The translations under genes and the position numbers were made by a program. Below, in pieces: positions 46,271 to 57,069 of a stretch of 64,000 nt of DNA. Source of the stretch: Lycium barbarum (Eukaryota > Streptophyta > Magnoliopsida > Solanales > Solanaceae); assembly GCF_019175385.1 (NCBI RefSeq), contig NC_083346.1, positions 89,356,543-89,420,542 on the forward strand. The letters are read 5' to 3'. Each line of letters starts with the position of its first letter. The stretch's first letter is position 1. Under the pieces are notes generated by a model. That model ran no database searches, was not told the origin of the DNA, and saw only the letters and a list, made by a program, of their open reading frames with translations.

Positions 46271-48817
46271 TACACTATATAGAAGCACGAGTGGGATATT
46301 TTTCGTCGTCCGTTTTCGTAATAAAAAATTGAGGGCCCCAAAAACATTGTGGGCCCATATATATTATTATTTTAAACAACAACTAATAATTAATAATTAA
46401 AAAAAAATGCCCCATATATATTAAACAATAACTAATATTAAAAAAAAAAATTGGGCCCCATATTAAACACCAACCAGTAATTAAAAAAAAAAAGTGGATC
46501 CCATATTAACAAAAACAAGCAATATTAAAAAAAAAAAAGTGAATCCCATATTAAAAAAATAAACAATGTTAAAAAATTAAGTGCTTAGAAAATCAAACAA
46601 TTAAATCAATAATGATGGATTTATTGTCACATGTGTATCAACCTATTAGTGGGAGCAAATAAAATTATTATACAACAACATACTTAAAATACTTATATAT
46701 TAAAATACGATAGAATTTAATTACTTTTTCTTTTTTTCCTTACTCTAATAAATGTGAAAACAGATTAATGTCATAAAAGAAAAAATAATATTAAATGGAG
46801 ATCAAATAATTAATAAGGTAAATTAGTGAAATTATAGTTCTAATTGACGTTTCCTTAAAAAACCGTGTATCGTCCGTTTCAAAAATAAAAAATTCTGGGC
46901 CCCAAAAAAATTGTGGACCCCATATATATTAAACAACAACTAATATTAAAAAAAGAAATTGGGTCCCATATTAAACACCAACCAGTAATTAAAAAAAAAA
47001 GTGGAATCCACCACATCCTAACTCACGAGAAAAAAAAAAGTGGATCCCATATTAACAAAATCAAGCAATATTAAAAAAAACAATGAGTCCCATATTAAAA
47101 AAACAAACAATGTTAAAAAGAAAAAAGTGCTTAGAAATCAAACAATTAAATCAATAATGATTCATTGCCACATGCATATTAACCCATTAGAGGGAGCAAA
47201 TGAAATTATTATACAACAACATACTTAAAATACAAAAGTGCTTAGAAAATCAAACAATTAAATCAATAATGATGGATTTATTGCCACATGTGTATCAACC
47301 CATTAGTGGGAGCAAATGGAATTATTGTACAGCAACATACTTAAAATACTTATATATTAAAATAAGATAGAATTTAATTACTTTTTCATTTTTTCCTTAC
47401 TCTAATAAATATGAAAAGAGATTAATGTCATAAAAGAAAAAATAATATTAAATGGAGATCAAATAATTAATAAGGTAAATTAATAAAATTATAATTCTAA
47501 TTGACGTTTCCTTAAAAAATCGCGTAAAAACAACATGACAAGTAAAATGAGTTAAACAAAAAAGGCCACAAAAAAAAGTGGACCCCATTTTAACAAAATC
47601 AAACAATATTAAAAAAAAAGTGAATCCCATATTAAAAAAAAAACAATGTTAAAAAAAAAGTGCTTAGAAAATCAAACAATTAAATCAATAATGATGGATT
47701 CATTGCCACATGCGTATCAACCCATTAGTGGGAGCAAATGAAATTATTGTACAACAACATACTTAAAATACTTATATATTAAAATAAGATAGATTTTAAT
47801 TACTTTTTCATTTTTTCCTTACTCTAATAAATGTGAAAAGAGATTAATGTCATAAAAGAAAAAATAATACTAAATCGAGATCAAATAATTAATAAGGTAA
47901 ATTAGTGAAATTATAATTCTAATTGACGTTTCCTTAAAAAATCGTGTAAAAAACAACGCGACAAGTAAAATGAGTTAAACAAAAAATATTTAATAAAAAT
48001 TAAAAAATATAAGTTCTTCATGGCCCCATATTAAACACCAACCAGTATTTATGTAATTCCCAAAGTATCCCCATCAAGTCAATAATAGTGGATTCATTGT
48101 CACATGCATATTAACCCATTAATGAGAGCAAATGAAATTATTGCACAGCAAAAAACATGAACCTCATATTATTACTTTTCTTCAAAATATTTAATTGTTG
48201 TATTTGCTATTCCGCCATATCATTTATTTATTATTTACTAAAATAAATATAACTAAAATATATATATTTAAAAAATAAGATACAATCTAATTACTTCTTT
48301 ATTTTTATTCTTACTCTAATAAATGTGAAAAGAGATTAATATCAAATGAAGATCAAATAATGAATAAGATAAATTAGTCAAATTATAATTCTAATTCACG
48401 TTTCCTTAAAAAACCATGCAAAAGACAACATGACAAGTAAAATGAGTTAAACCGAAAATATTTACTAAAAATTAAAAAATAGCATTTCTTCGTTTAAATA
48501 GAAAATTAATTTCTACTTTGTTTCGTTTCAAACATGTAAAATTAATTTAATAATGTGAATTAGAATTATCCAAATCAAAATTTGATAAAAATAATAAGTA
48601 TTTTACACTTTTAAATTAATCGAATTAAAATTAAAAATATCAACTGATGCTTAAATATTGCTATTCTTTTATCTCAAAGAGAGGAAAATAATTTTCTTTT
48701 AAACAAGTCTTCTCTTTTAAAAAGTATTAATAAATTTTCGTAGCAAACACGAATAAAATAAAGTTTTAGATACGGAGCACAAACTACAATGTTATATTAA
48801 TCGTATTTTGAACATAG

Positions 48818-48875
<58 letters not shown>

Positions 48876-48954
48876 TAAACACAACTACATATATATAGAT
48901 ACACTATAATCCGAAGTGTTGGGCCCGTGCGCAGCACGGGCATAGGCCATCTAG
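46271..48954 (+). mobile_element. Helitron H3 (array member)
   Basis: Near-identical to H2, 2684 bp; the longer TA/TTA tract near 48818-48875 explains most of the length difference. 3' hairpin at 48923-48941, CTAG at 48951-48954. Confidence 0.75.
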
Positions 48955-51377
48955 TACACTATATAGAAGCACGAGTGGGATATTTTTCGTCGTCCGTTTT
49001 CGTAATAAAAAATTGAGGGCCCCAAAAACATTGTGGGCCCATATATATTATTATTTTAAACAACAACTAATAATTAATAATTAAAAAAAAATGCCCCATA
49101 TATATTAAACAATAACTAATATTAAAAAAAAAAATTGGGCCCCATATTAAACACCAACCAGTAATTAAAAAAAAAAAGTGGATCCCATATTAACAAAAAC
49201 AAGCAATATTAAAAAAAAAAAAGTGAATCCCATATTAAAAAAATAAACAATGTTAAAAAATTAAGTGCTTAGAAAATCAAACAATTAAATCAATAATGAT
49301 GGATTTATTGTCACATGTGTATCAACCTATTAGTGGGAGCAAATAAAATTATTATACAACAACATACTTAAAATACTTATATATTAAAATACGATAGAAT
49401 TTAATTACTTTTTCTTTTTTTCCTTACTCTAATAAATGTGAAAACAGATTAATGTCATAAAAGAAAAAATAATATTAAATGGAGATCAAATAATTAATAA
49501 GGTAAATTAGTGAAATTATAGTTCTAATTGACGTTTCCTTAAAAAACCGTGTATCGTCCGTTTCAAAAATAAAAAATTCTGGGCCCCAAAAAAATTGTGG
49601 ACCCCATATATATTAAACAACAACTAATATTAAAAAAAGAAATTGGGTCCCATATTAAACACCAACCAGTAATTAAAAAAAAAAGTGGAATCCACCACAT
49701 CCTAACTCACGAGAAAAAAAAAAGTGGATCCCATATTAACAAAATCAAGCAATATTAAAAAAAACAATGAGTCCCATATTAAAAAAACAAACAATGTTAA
49801 AAAGAAAAAAGTGCTTAGAAATCAAACAATTAAATCAATAATGATTCATTGCCACATGCATATTAACCCATTAGAGGGAGCAAATGAAATTATTATACAA
49901 CAACATACTTAAAATACAAAAGTGCTTAGAAAATCAAACAATTAAATCAATAATGATGGATTTATTGCCACATGTGTATCAACCCATTAGTGGGAGCAAA
50001 TGGAATTATTGTACAGCAACATACTTAAAATACTTATATATTAAAATAAGATAGAATTTAATTACTTTTTCATTTTTTCCTTACTCTAATAAATATGAAA
50101 AGAGATTAATGTCATAAAAGAAAAAATAATATTAAATGGAGATCAAATAATTAATAAGGTAAATTAATAAAATTATAATTCTAATTGACGTTTCCTTAAA
50201 AAATCGCGTAAAAACAACATGACAAGTAAAATGAGTTAAACAAAAAAGGCCACAAAAAAAAAGTGGACCCCATTTTAACAAAATCAAACAATATTAAAAA
50301 AAAAGTGAATCCCATATTAAAAAAAAAACAATGTTAAAAAAAAAGTGCTTAGAAAATCAAACAATTAAATCAATAATGATGGATTCATTGCCACATGCGT
50401 ATCAACCCATTAGTGGGAGCAAATGAAATTATTGTACAACAACATACTTAAAATACTTATATATTAAAATAAGATAGATTTTAATTACTTTTTCATTTTT
50501 TCCTTACTCTAATAAATGTGAAAAGAGATTAATGTCATAAAAGAAAAAATAATACTAAATGGAGATCAAATAATTAATAAGGTAAATTAGTGAAATTATA
50601 ATTCTAATTGACGTTTCCTTAAAAAATCGTGTAAAAAACAACGCGACAAGTAAAATGAGTTAAACAAAAAATATTTAATAAAAATTAAAAAATATAAGTT
50701 CTTCATGGCCCCATATTAAACACCAACCAGTATTTAAGAAAAAAACAACAAAGAGAAAAAAAAAAGTAGAACCCACCACATCCAAACTCACAGGAAAAGA
50801 AAAGTGGATCCCATACTAAAAAAATCAAGCAATATTAAAAAAAAAGAAGTGAAACTCATATTAAAAAAAAACAAATAATGTTAAAAAAAGTGTTTAGAAA
50901 ATACAACAACAACAACCCAGTGAAATCCCACATCGTAGGGTCTGGGGAGGGTAGAGTGTACGCAGACGCATGATGGATTTATTGCCACATGCGTATCAAC
51001 CCATTAGTGGGAGCAAATGAAATTATTGTACAACAACATATTTAAAATACTTATATATTAAAATAAGATAGAATTTAATTATTTTTTCATTTTTTCCTTA
51101 CTCTAATAAATGTGAAAAGAGATTAATGTCATAAAAGAAAAAATAATATTAAATGAAGATCAAATAATTAATAAGATAAATTAGTGAAATTATAATTCGA
51201 ATTGACGTTTCCTTAAAAAACCGTGTGAAAAATAACATGACAAGTAAAATGAGTTAAACAAAAAATATTTACAATTTCTATTTTGTTTCATTTTAAACAT
51301 GTAAAATTAATATAATAATTTGAATTAGAATTATCCAAATCAAAATTTGATAAAAAAAATTATATGTATTACTTTAC
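48955..51377 (+). mobile_element. Helitron H4, 5' part
   Basis: Starts like H2/H3 and stays near-identical to 50735, then continues into a diverged copy of the same family (AACAACAAAGAG.. onward). Contains a SINE fragment and has no 3' hairpin of its own before the next 5' Helitron end. Confidence 0.6.
50903..50967 (-). mobile_element. TS-type SINE, 3' fragment
   Basis: On the minus strand: GTCTGCGTACACTCTACCCT, CCCCAGACCCTACGATGTGG, GATTTCACTGGGTTGTTG and a (TTG)n tail. This is the 3' half of the tRNA-derived TS-like SINE family known from Solanaceae, whose tail is TTG repeats. The tRNA-related 5' half is absent. Useful as a taxonomic marker. Confidence 0.8.
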
Positions 51378-51577
51378 TATTACTACTATATAGAAGAGCC
51401 GGTTTATAGAGGCAAGATCGTCGTCCGTGTTCGATCCTACTTTTTTATTTAACGGCAAAAAAATCCTTTGTGGTCCCACCCACTTTTTTATTTAAGGACA
51501 AAAAAAAGACTTTTTATACTTTATATTACCAACTCTTCTAAAAAGTAGATAGAAATACTTTATTATAGTTCTATTTT
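51378..51577 (+). mobile_element. Helitron 5'-end fragment
   Basis: TACTACTATATAGAAGAGCC followed by GATCGTCGTCCG, the same 5' signature as in H1-H3, cut off by H5 after about 200 bp. Confidence 0.5.
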
Positions 51578-52376
51578 TCTACTATATAGAAGCATCGATT
51601 TACCCATGCTTCGTCGTCAGTCACTCTTAAAAAAAAACAAAAAAAGGGAGGGTGGACCCCACCCTCTCCGAACTCATGAAAAAAAGTGGACCTCACCCTC
51701 TCCAAACTCATAAAAAAAAAGTGGACCCCATATTTTAGAAAAAAAAGCCAACGTCAAAAAACAAAAAAGGAACGTGCACCCCATATATTAAAAAATCAAA
51801 TAATATTCATGTAATTCCCAAAGTATATATATTTAAAAAATAAAATATAATTTAATTACTTTTTTATTTTTATTCTTACTCTAATAAATGTGAAAAGAGA
51901 TTAATATCAAATGAATAATTCTAATTCACATTTCCTTAAAAAACTATGCAAAAGACAACATGACAAGTAAAATAAGCTAAACCGAGAATATTTACCAAAA
52001 ATTAAAAAATAGCATTTTTTTTTTTTTGGTAACTAAAATAGCATTTCTTCGTTTAAATAGAAAATTAATTTCTACTTTGTTTCGTTTTAAACATGTAAAA
52101 TTAATTTAATAATTTGAATTAAAATTATCCAAATCAAAAGTTAATAAAAAACAATAAGTATTTTACATCTTTATATTAATCGAATTAAAATTGAAAGTAT
52201 CAACTGATGCTTAAATATTGCTATTATTTTATCTCAAAGAGAGGAAAATAGTTTTCTTTTAAACAAGTCTTCTCTTTTAAAAAGTATTAATAAATTTTCG
52301 TAGCAAACACGAATATAATAAAGTTTTAGATACGGAGCACAAACTACAGTGTTATACTAATCGTATTTGGAACATA

Positions 52377-52463
<87 letters not shown>

Positions 52464-52549
52464 CACTATCTAAACACAACTACATATACATAGATACATT
52501 ATAATCCGAAGTGTTGGGCCCGTGCGCAACACGGGCGTAGGCCATCTAG
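51578..52549 (+). mobile_element. Helitron H5, short complete copy (972 bp)
   Basis: 5' end TCTACTATATAGAAGC (51578) and 3' hairpin CCCGTGCGCAACACGGGC with CTAG at 52546-52549 followed by T. One substitution in the hairpin (GCAGC to GCAAC) opens one pair. It shares its 3' two-thirds with H1. No coding capacity. Confidence 0.75.
52380..52460. repeat. (TA)n microsatellite in H5
   Basis: About 40 TA units, the longest of the (TA)n tracts that precede each Helitron 3' end. Confidence 0.95.
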
Positions 52550-52550
52550 T

Positions 52551-54216
52551 AACATATATTGAAAAGCAATACTTTTCCCGTAGGTCTGGTGACGAAATAC
52601 TGATGCACATTCTCATTGAACGTAATAGTAAATAATATATTCTGACATAACATAGGCATTGAGACTTTGTGTACCTTTGATAACCATTTGCATTGAGTGG
52701 ATTGGATTGCTAAGATTAATTTTATACTAGCATATGATATCTTTTCATGAAAAACAACTGTCTTAGGTCTTTCACACATCTAGGTTGATAGAGATAACTA
52801 ACGTAATAAACTTACTAACTTTTCTTTTATATTTACTGATCGTATGAGGGTTATTAAAGTAGTGAAGTAAGAAATTTTGCTATGAGGCATTCAAACTTCC
52901 AAGATGTAAATTCATTTTCAAAGGATGGATACACCGAAAATTTTAAATCAAACTATGCAGCACTTCGAAAGTCATTATTTATATATTTCATTGCCGAAAA
53001 TCTATTTCAAGGGTTGCGGTGATAACTGAAGCAAACAAAGAGTTTCACTAAATGAATTATAAAAGGATAATTAAACCTTAAATAACAGTAAAATGCATTA
53101 GTTTCTTTCAATTCATTGACAAGCTGAATTCCAATGGATTATTATTTAAGTTTCACAACCTTTTTCAATGCTGGTCTTTTAATGAACTATATAAGGTACA
53201 ACATATTAGTATCTTATATTCCCCAAATAAAGTAAAATAAAGTATAGCATCAAGCAAACATTTGCCAACAATATACAATATGTTTCATCTGATCCAATAA
53301 TCTGTGTTTTTTTGCTATAATGCAAGGGAGACCATTATTTCTAAATAATTTAATAGGTTGATCACACTACGCAAGCTTTAGTACTATAAACAAGAGCGGA
53401 AAGAATTTTTGTGCGAAGAAGTTACGCAATATGTAGTTTAGGTTTCCCGTTTAGCTAGTAACACCTGCAATTAGATGAAGGGAAGAGATGCTCTTGATTA
53501 GAAGAATATGGAAGCCCTTCATCATCAAAATGGTAAGGTGCTTCTTTTTTCATAAAAAAAACATACAAGAAGGAGTATTTCAAATACAAATAATAGCTCG
53601 AGAGAGAGAGATTCTTATTAGTTCATGACTTGTGACACCAGTTCTCAGGAGTTGTACTGTGAAACTCTGCATCGTATTAATTTTTAATTTTTTTTAATAT
53701 GATTCGCTGTAATTTTTTAAATTTTAAATGTCTTGGGTTTTGTGGTTACTTTTAGACTAGTTCACCTACCGAGTAGGGTTAGCTGCGATCACGGCCTTAG
53801 TGGGATTTAGGATTGTGATAGTATAAGTTTCTCCATGAACCACTCCGTTAAGAATGAACCAATTTAATACGCTCTTTGGAATCATTGTTACCAATATAAA
53901 GTGTACATACTTATCTAACCAAACATGTATTTTTGTCTCAAAATATTAATTACTTTTCCCTGTTAATCTTTGATTTTTTTTGAGTATATTATTATTATAG
54001 CTATTCGAGATAACAAGGAAATATTTCTTACTTTTCATTGTTATTAAGTATAAATTTGAGTAAATTTTGTTAGACTTGGAAAATTGAATTTAAACCAAAA
54101 TGTAAAGGCTTACCAAATAAATTCAATAGTAAGTCATTCAAGTGAAATTAAATGTACATGGACTTACTTTTTTCCAAAATTTAAAGTAACGTAATATGAT
54201 TACTAACTATTTTTTT
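52551..54216. other. AT-rich intergenic DNA, nothing recognised
   Basis: 1.67 kb without TE termini, RNA motifs or open frames of note; the 77-codon minus-strand frame at 52546-52779 overlaps the Helitron end and is not convincing. Confidence 0.4.
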
Positions 54217-54270
54217 GGTAAGTAATTAATTAGATAACATATTCATTGATGGCCTCCTTCAACCTTTCCT

Positions 54271-54281
54271 CCTATATAAAC
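54271..54281 (+). promoter_or_regulatory. Putative TATA box for the F-box copy (left arm)
   Basis: CCTATATAAAC in TCCTCCTATATAAACTCC, followed by a long CT-rich leader (54310-54380). The corresponding right-arm position reads CCTACATAAAC on the minus strand, with the TATA core changed, so the left arm is the likelier promoter. Confidence 0.5.
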
Positions 54282-54941
54282 TCCTATTTTTTCATTTTGT
54301 AACATCACGTTTCAACTCCCTCCCCCTTCCCCTTTCTCCCTCCGTCTCTCTCTCCCCCTAATTATAGATCTCTTCTCTCTGTGTTCAATTTTTTTTTCGC
54401 TTCTGAGTCTCACGTAATTAGGCCATAGAGGCAATTTTCTAGTTTTGTCCTGAATGTCCTAATGAAATGCCTATTGGCTAAAGTTTATATTAGAATTTTT
54501 TTTTAGTGTACAAAACTAGTAACTAATATATGGAAAGTGCATCTTTATGACATAAAAATATAACCATTCGAAAGATCAAACTTCCACTTTCTATCATCTA
54601 AAGATACTGATTTTACTTAATGATGAAAAAGAAGATAAAATTTGTCAACAAATATATGTAGCCTATGTTTCCTTGTTATCTTTTCCCTAAATTTTCGAAA
54701 TAGCTAGCTTTCATTACTTGTTTCATGTGTTATTAAGTTGACAGGAAGATAGACTATGCGAGTAGCCAAATGGTTTTTTCCAAGGGAAACTAGGAGAAAC
54801 AACTCAGAGACTTACATCAAAATCTTAAAAAGTCAAAATTGAGATAGACAAGCTCAAGTTCACACTTGGCAGCCGTCATGAAGCATATATAAATATAATT
54901 ATGGAAGAAAAAACCAAAAATCCTAAATAAACACAAGTCCA

Positions 54942-55295
54942 ATGAGTCCCCAGTCAAGAAAAAATCCCAACTCCTTCCCCAATTTGGCAGATGATGTGAT
55001 CACTTGCATCCTCTCAACACTCCCTGTTGAATATCTTCAACATTTCCAGATTGTCAGCAAATCATGGTGTTCAAACATCAACGACCCCAATTTCATCAAG
55101 TCACAAATTGGTGCATCGTCGTCCAATATTAATCACCAAAAAATTCTCTTAATTTCGTCGAAAGTAACTTCATCCCTTTGTTTGGAATATAACATTTTAG
55201 CGTTTAACATCAGTTCAAAAATGTTAACATGTTATATTCCCAACAAGGAGATGAAGTTATTTTTGATGAAATTAAGAGAATGTTTTGGTGATTAA
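54942..55295 (+). pseudogene. F-box protein, N-terminal fragment
   Basis: 117 codons from ATG at 54942. Residues about 12-56 form an F-box domain: FPNLADDVITCILSTLP, then the conserved hydrophobic core and VSKSWCSNINDPNFIK. Plant F-box proteins use this domain to bind SKP1 in SCF ubiquitin ligases and normally have about 300-400 further residues for substrate recognition (kelch, FBA or LRR); here nothing of that kind follows. Codons after about 92 lie past the hairpin centre, so the last 26 residues are antisense of the right-arm copy, not real F-box sequence. Could yield a truncated adaptor or, more plausibly, serve only as a hairpin arm. Confidence 0.7.
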
Positions 55296-55481
55296 TACTG
55301 GACGACAATGCACATCGGCTACTTGATGAAATTGGGATTCTTGATGTTTGAATACAATGGTTTGCTTACAATCTTGAAATGTTGAAGAGATTCAACAGGG
55401 AGTGTTGAGAGGATGCAAGTGATCACATCATCAACAAATTTGGGGGAAGGAGTTGGGGTTTTTTCTTGAGTGAGGACTCAT
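55221..55481 (-). pseudogene. Inverted F-box copy (right arm), frameshifted
   Basis: The minus-strand ATG at 55481 begins MSPHSRKNPNSFP, parallel to the left copy, but two extra bases near 55440 (CCCCCAAATTT against CCCCAATTT) throw the frame into TGA before the F-box core. A deletion near 55320 also removes the KSQIGASSS portion. The DNA still pairs with the left arm. Confidence 0.75.
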
Positions 55482-56071
55482 TGGACTTGTGATTATTTAG
55501 GTTTTTTCTTCCATATATACATATAATATATGTATATATGCCTCTTGACGGCTGCCATGTTCCAACTTGAGCTTGTATGTCTCAATTTTTACTTTTTAAG
55601 ATTTTGATGCAAGTCATTGAGTTGTTTCTCCTAATTGTCCTTGGCAATACTATTTGGCTACTAACATAGTCTTTATTCCTGTTAAGTTAATAACGCATGA
55701 AACAAGCAATGACAGCTAGCTATTTTGAAAATTTAGGGAAAATATATAGTAAAAAGAAGGAAACTTAGGATACATACATTTGTTGACAAATTTCATATAT
55801 TTTTTTTTTATCATTAATTAAAATTTATATCTTTAGATGATAGAAAGATGGTGGGAGCTGATCTTTTGAACAGTTATGTTTTTATCCCATAAAGATGCAC
55901 TTCCCATATATTAATGACTAGTTTTCTATACTAAAAATTTGCTAACATAAACTTTAGCCAATAAGCATTCCATTACGACATTCATGACAAAACTAGAAAA
56001 GTGTCTCTATGGCCCAATTGCTTGAGCCTCAGAAGAGAAAGAAAAAATTGGACACAGAGAGAAGAGAGCTA

Positions 56072-56150
56072 TGATTGGGTGGGGGGGGGGGTGGGGGGGG
56101 GGGGTGGGGGGGGAGAGGGGGAGAGAGAGAGAGAGAGAGAGAGGGAGTTG
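56072..56150. repeat. G-run and GA-rich low-complexity tract
   Basis: Long G runs separated by single T or A (56078-56120) followed by (GA)n. The opposed left-arm segment (54310-54360) is a mixed C/T tract, so this part of the arm has diverged by simple-repeat expansion. Confidence 0.9.
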
Positions 56151-56364
56151 GAACTTGATGTTACAAAATGAAAATTATAGGAGTTTATGTAGGATGAATG
56201 GTTGAAGGAGGTCATCAATGAATATGTTATCTAATTAATTACTTCCCTTTTTTTTTAATCTAAAACCACCTAGCAGATTGCTAGTGGTGTTTTATTCCAA
56301 AATCAAAGTATTTACACATATAGGAAAAAAATAAGAACAAAGCAAACAAACACTACAACAAAGT

Positions 56365-56815
56365 ATGGAATTTGCAACAAAATTTGTTGTTGCAATATAT
56401 TCAATATTGTTGCCAAAAGTACTTTTGGCCACAAGAAAAATATTGTTGCATGTTGTTGCTATAAATGCTGTTGCGAAAAATTTATGCAACAAAAAAAAAT
56501 ATTGTTGCCAAAAGCTAACTTTCGTAACAAAAATATTCATTGCCATAAATCAGATTTTGTTGGTAAAAAGTGAACTGTTGTGGCTGATGCAAATATTTAG
56601 CAACAAAAAATATTGTTGCCAAAAATTAATTTTTTTTCCCAACAAAATAAATAGTAGCAAAAAGTGGGCAGAAAGGCTGTTAATATTCTGTTATGAAGGC
56701 TTTTAGCAACAACTATTATTGTGGTAAATGCCAATAATATTAGTCATCACATTCAACTTTAGCAACAACTTATTAGTAGTTGCTAAATACACAATCCACA
56801 TTTTCTTATAAAATG
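56365..56815. repeat. CACTA subterminal repeat region
   Basis: More than a dozen GCAACAA / TTGTTGCC words in both orientations, including TTGTTGCCAAAAGTACTTTTGGCC and ATTTAGCAACAACTTATTAGTAGTTGCTAAAT. In En/Spm such motifs bind the element's own TNPA-type protein. The MITE at 36963-37273 carries the same words. Confidence 0.7.
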
Positions 56816-56836
56816 TTCAGGAATGCACATAAATTA

Positions 56837-56837
<1 letters not shown>

Positions 56838-56879
<42 letters not shown>

Positions 56880-56880
56880 A
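56838..56880. repeat. (AT)n-(GA)n microsatellite
   Basis: About ten AT units followed by about ten GA units within the 3' region of the CACTA element. Confidence 0.95.
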
Positions 56881-57069
56881 TATTTGCAAGGTCAATACAT
56901 AGAACTAGTGCACTAGAGTAAACAACTGAATATTCCAAAAAAGTATGTTTTACTAATTACAAAATGAACCAAAACATCATATAAACAAGGTCATTAAGTT
57001 CTAATTCAAAAGTAAATATTCCTCCGATAGCTTGTGCCTGACATGAATCATATTGCTATCAATGCTGGT

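Larger units (their letters stand above)
42689..50735 (+). repeat. Tandem triplication, 2.68-kb unit, three copies
   Basis: Units 42689-45370 (2682 bp), 45371-48050 (2680 bp) and 48051-50735 (2685 bp). Each begins ATGTAATTCCCAAAGTATCC and ends ACCAGTATTT. They differ only by a handful of substitutions (for example CAAATTATAATT/CAAATTCTAATT, AAATCGAG/AAATGGAG) and microsatellite or homopolymer lengths. Because the repeat period equals one Helitron length, the array is a circular permutation of head-to-tail Helitrons H2 and H3. The 60-62-codon frames that recur in each unit are unlikely to be genes. Confidence 0.93.
54217..56247. mobile_element. Foldback element 2: ~1-kb-arm inverted repeat carrying an F-box gene 5' region
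   Basis: The left arm 54217-55210 pairs with the right arm 55221-56247 around a loop of about 10 bp. Matching opposed landmarks: GGTAAGTAATTAATTAG with CTAATTAATTACTTCC; TAACATATTCATTGATG with CATCAATGAATATGTTA; GAGAAACAACTCA with TGAGTTGTTTCTC; GATGTGATCACTTGCATCC with GGATGCAAGTGATCACATC; GGAATATAACAT with ATGTTATATTCC. The middle part (54590-54830 and 55610-55860) is shared with foldback 1. The left copy holds a promoter-like TATA, a leader and the F-box start, so transcription from the left would yield a long hairpin RNA. Whether it is a mobile foldback (MULE-like) or an inverted gene duplication is open; no clear target duplication is seen. Confidence 0.85.

Noticed and set aside
44360..49912. 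62-codon frame present three times at 44360, 47040 and 49724 (and a 60-codon minus frame twice)
   Set aside because: Recurs only because the 2.68-kb unit is triplicated; Lys/Asn/Ile-rich translation of A-rich DNA, no known motif.
42689..50735. Regularly repeated array considered as a CRISPR-like or satellite array
   Set aside because: The unit is 2.68 kb with Helitron ends in a plant nuclear context; neither short direct repeats with spacers nor satellite-size monomers.
53630..53840. Possible LTR-like end (GATCACGGCC...GGATTGTGATAG)
   Set aside because: No matching partner, TG/CA ends, PBS or PPT nearby; too weak.
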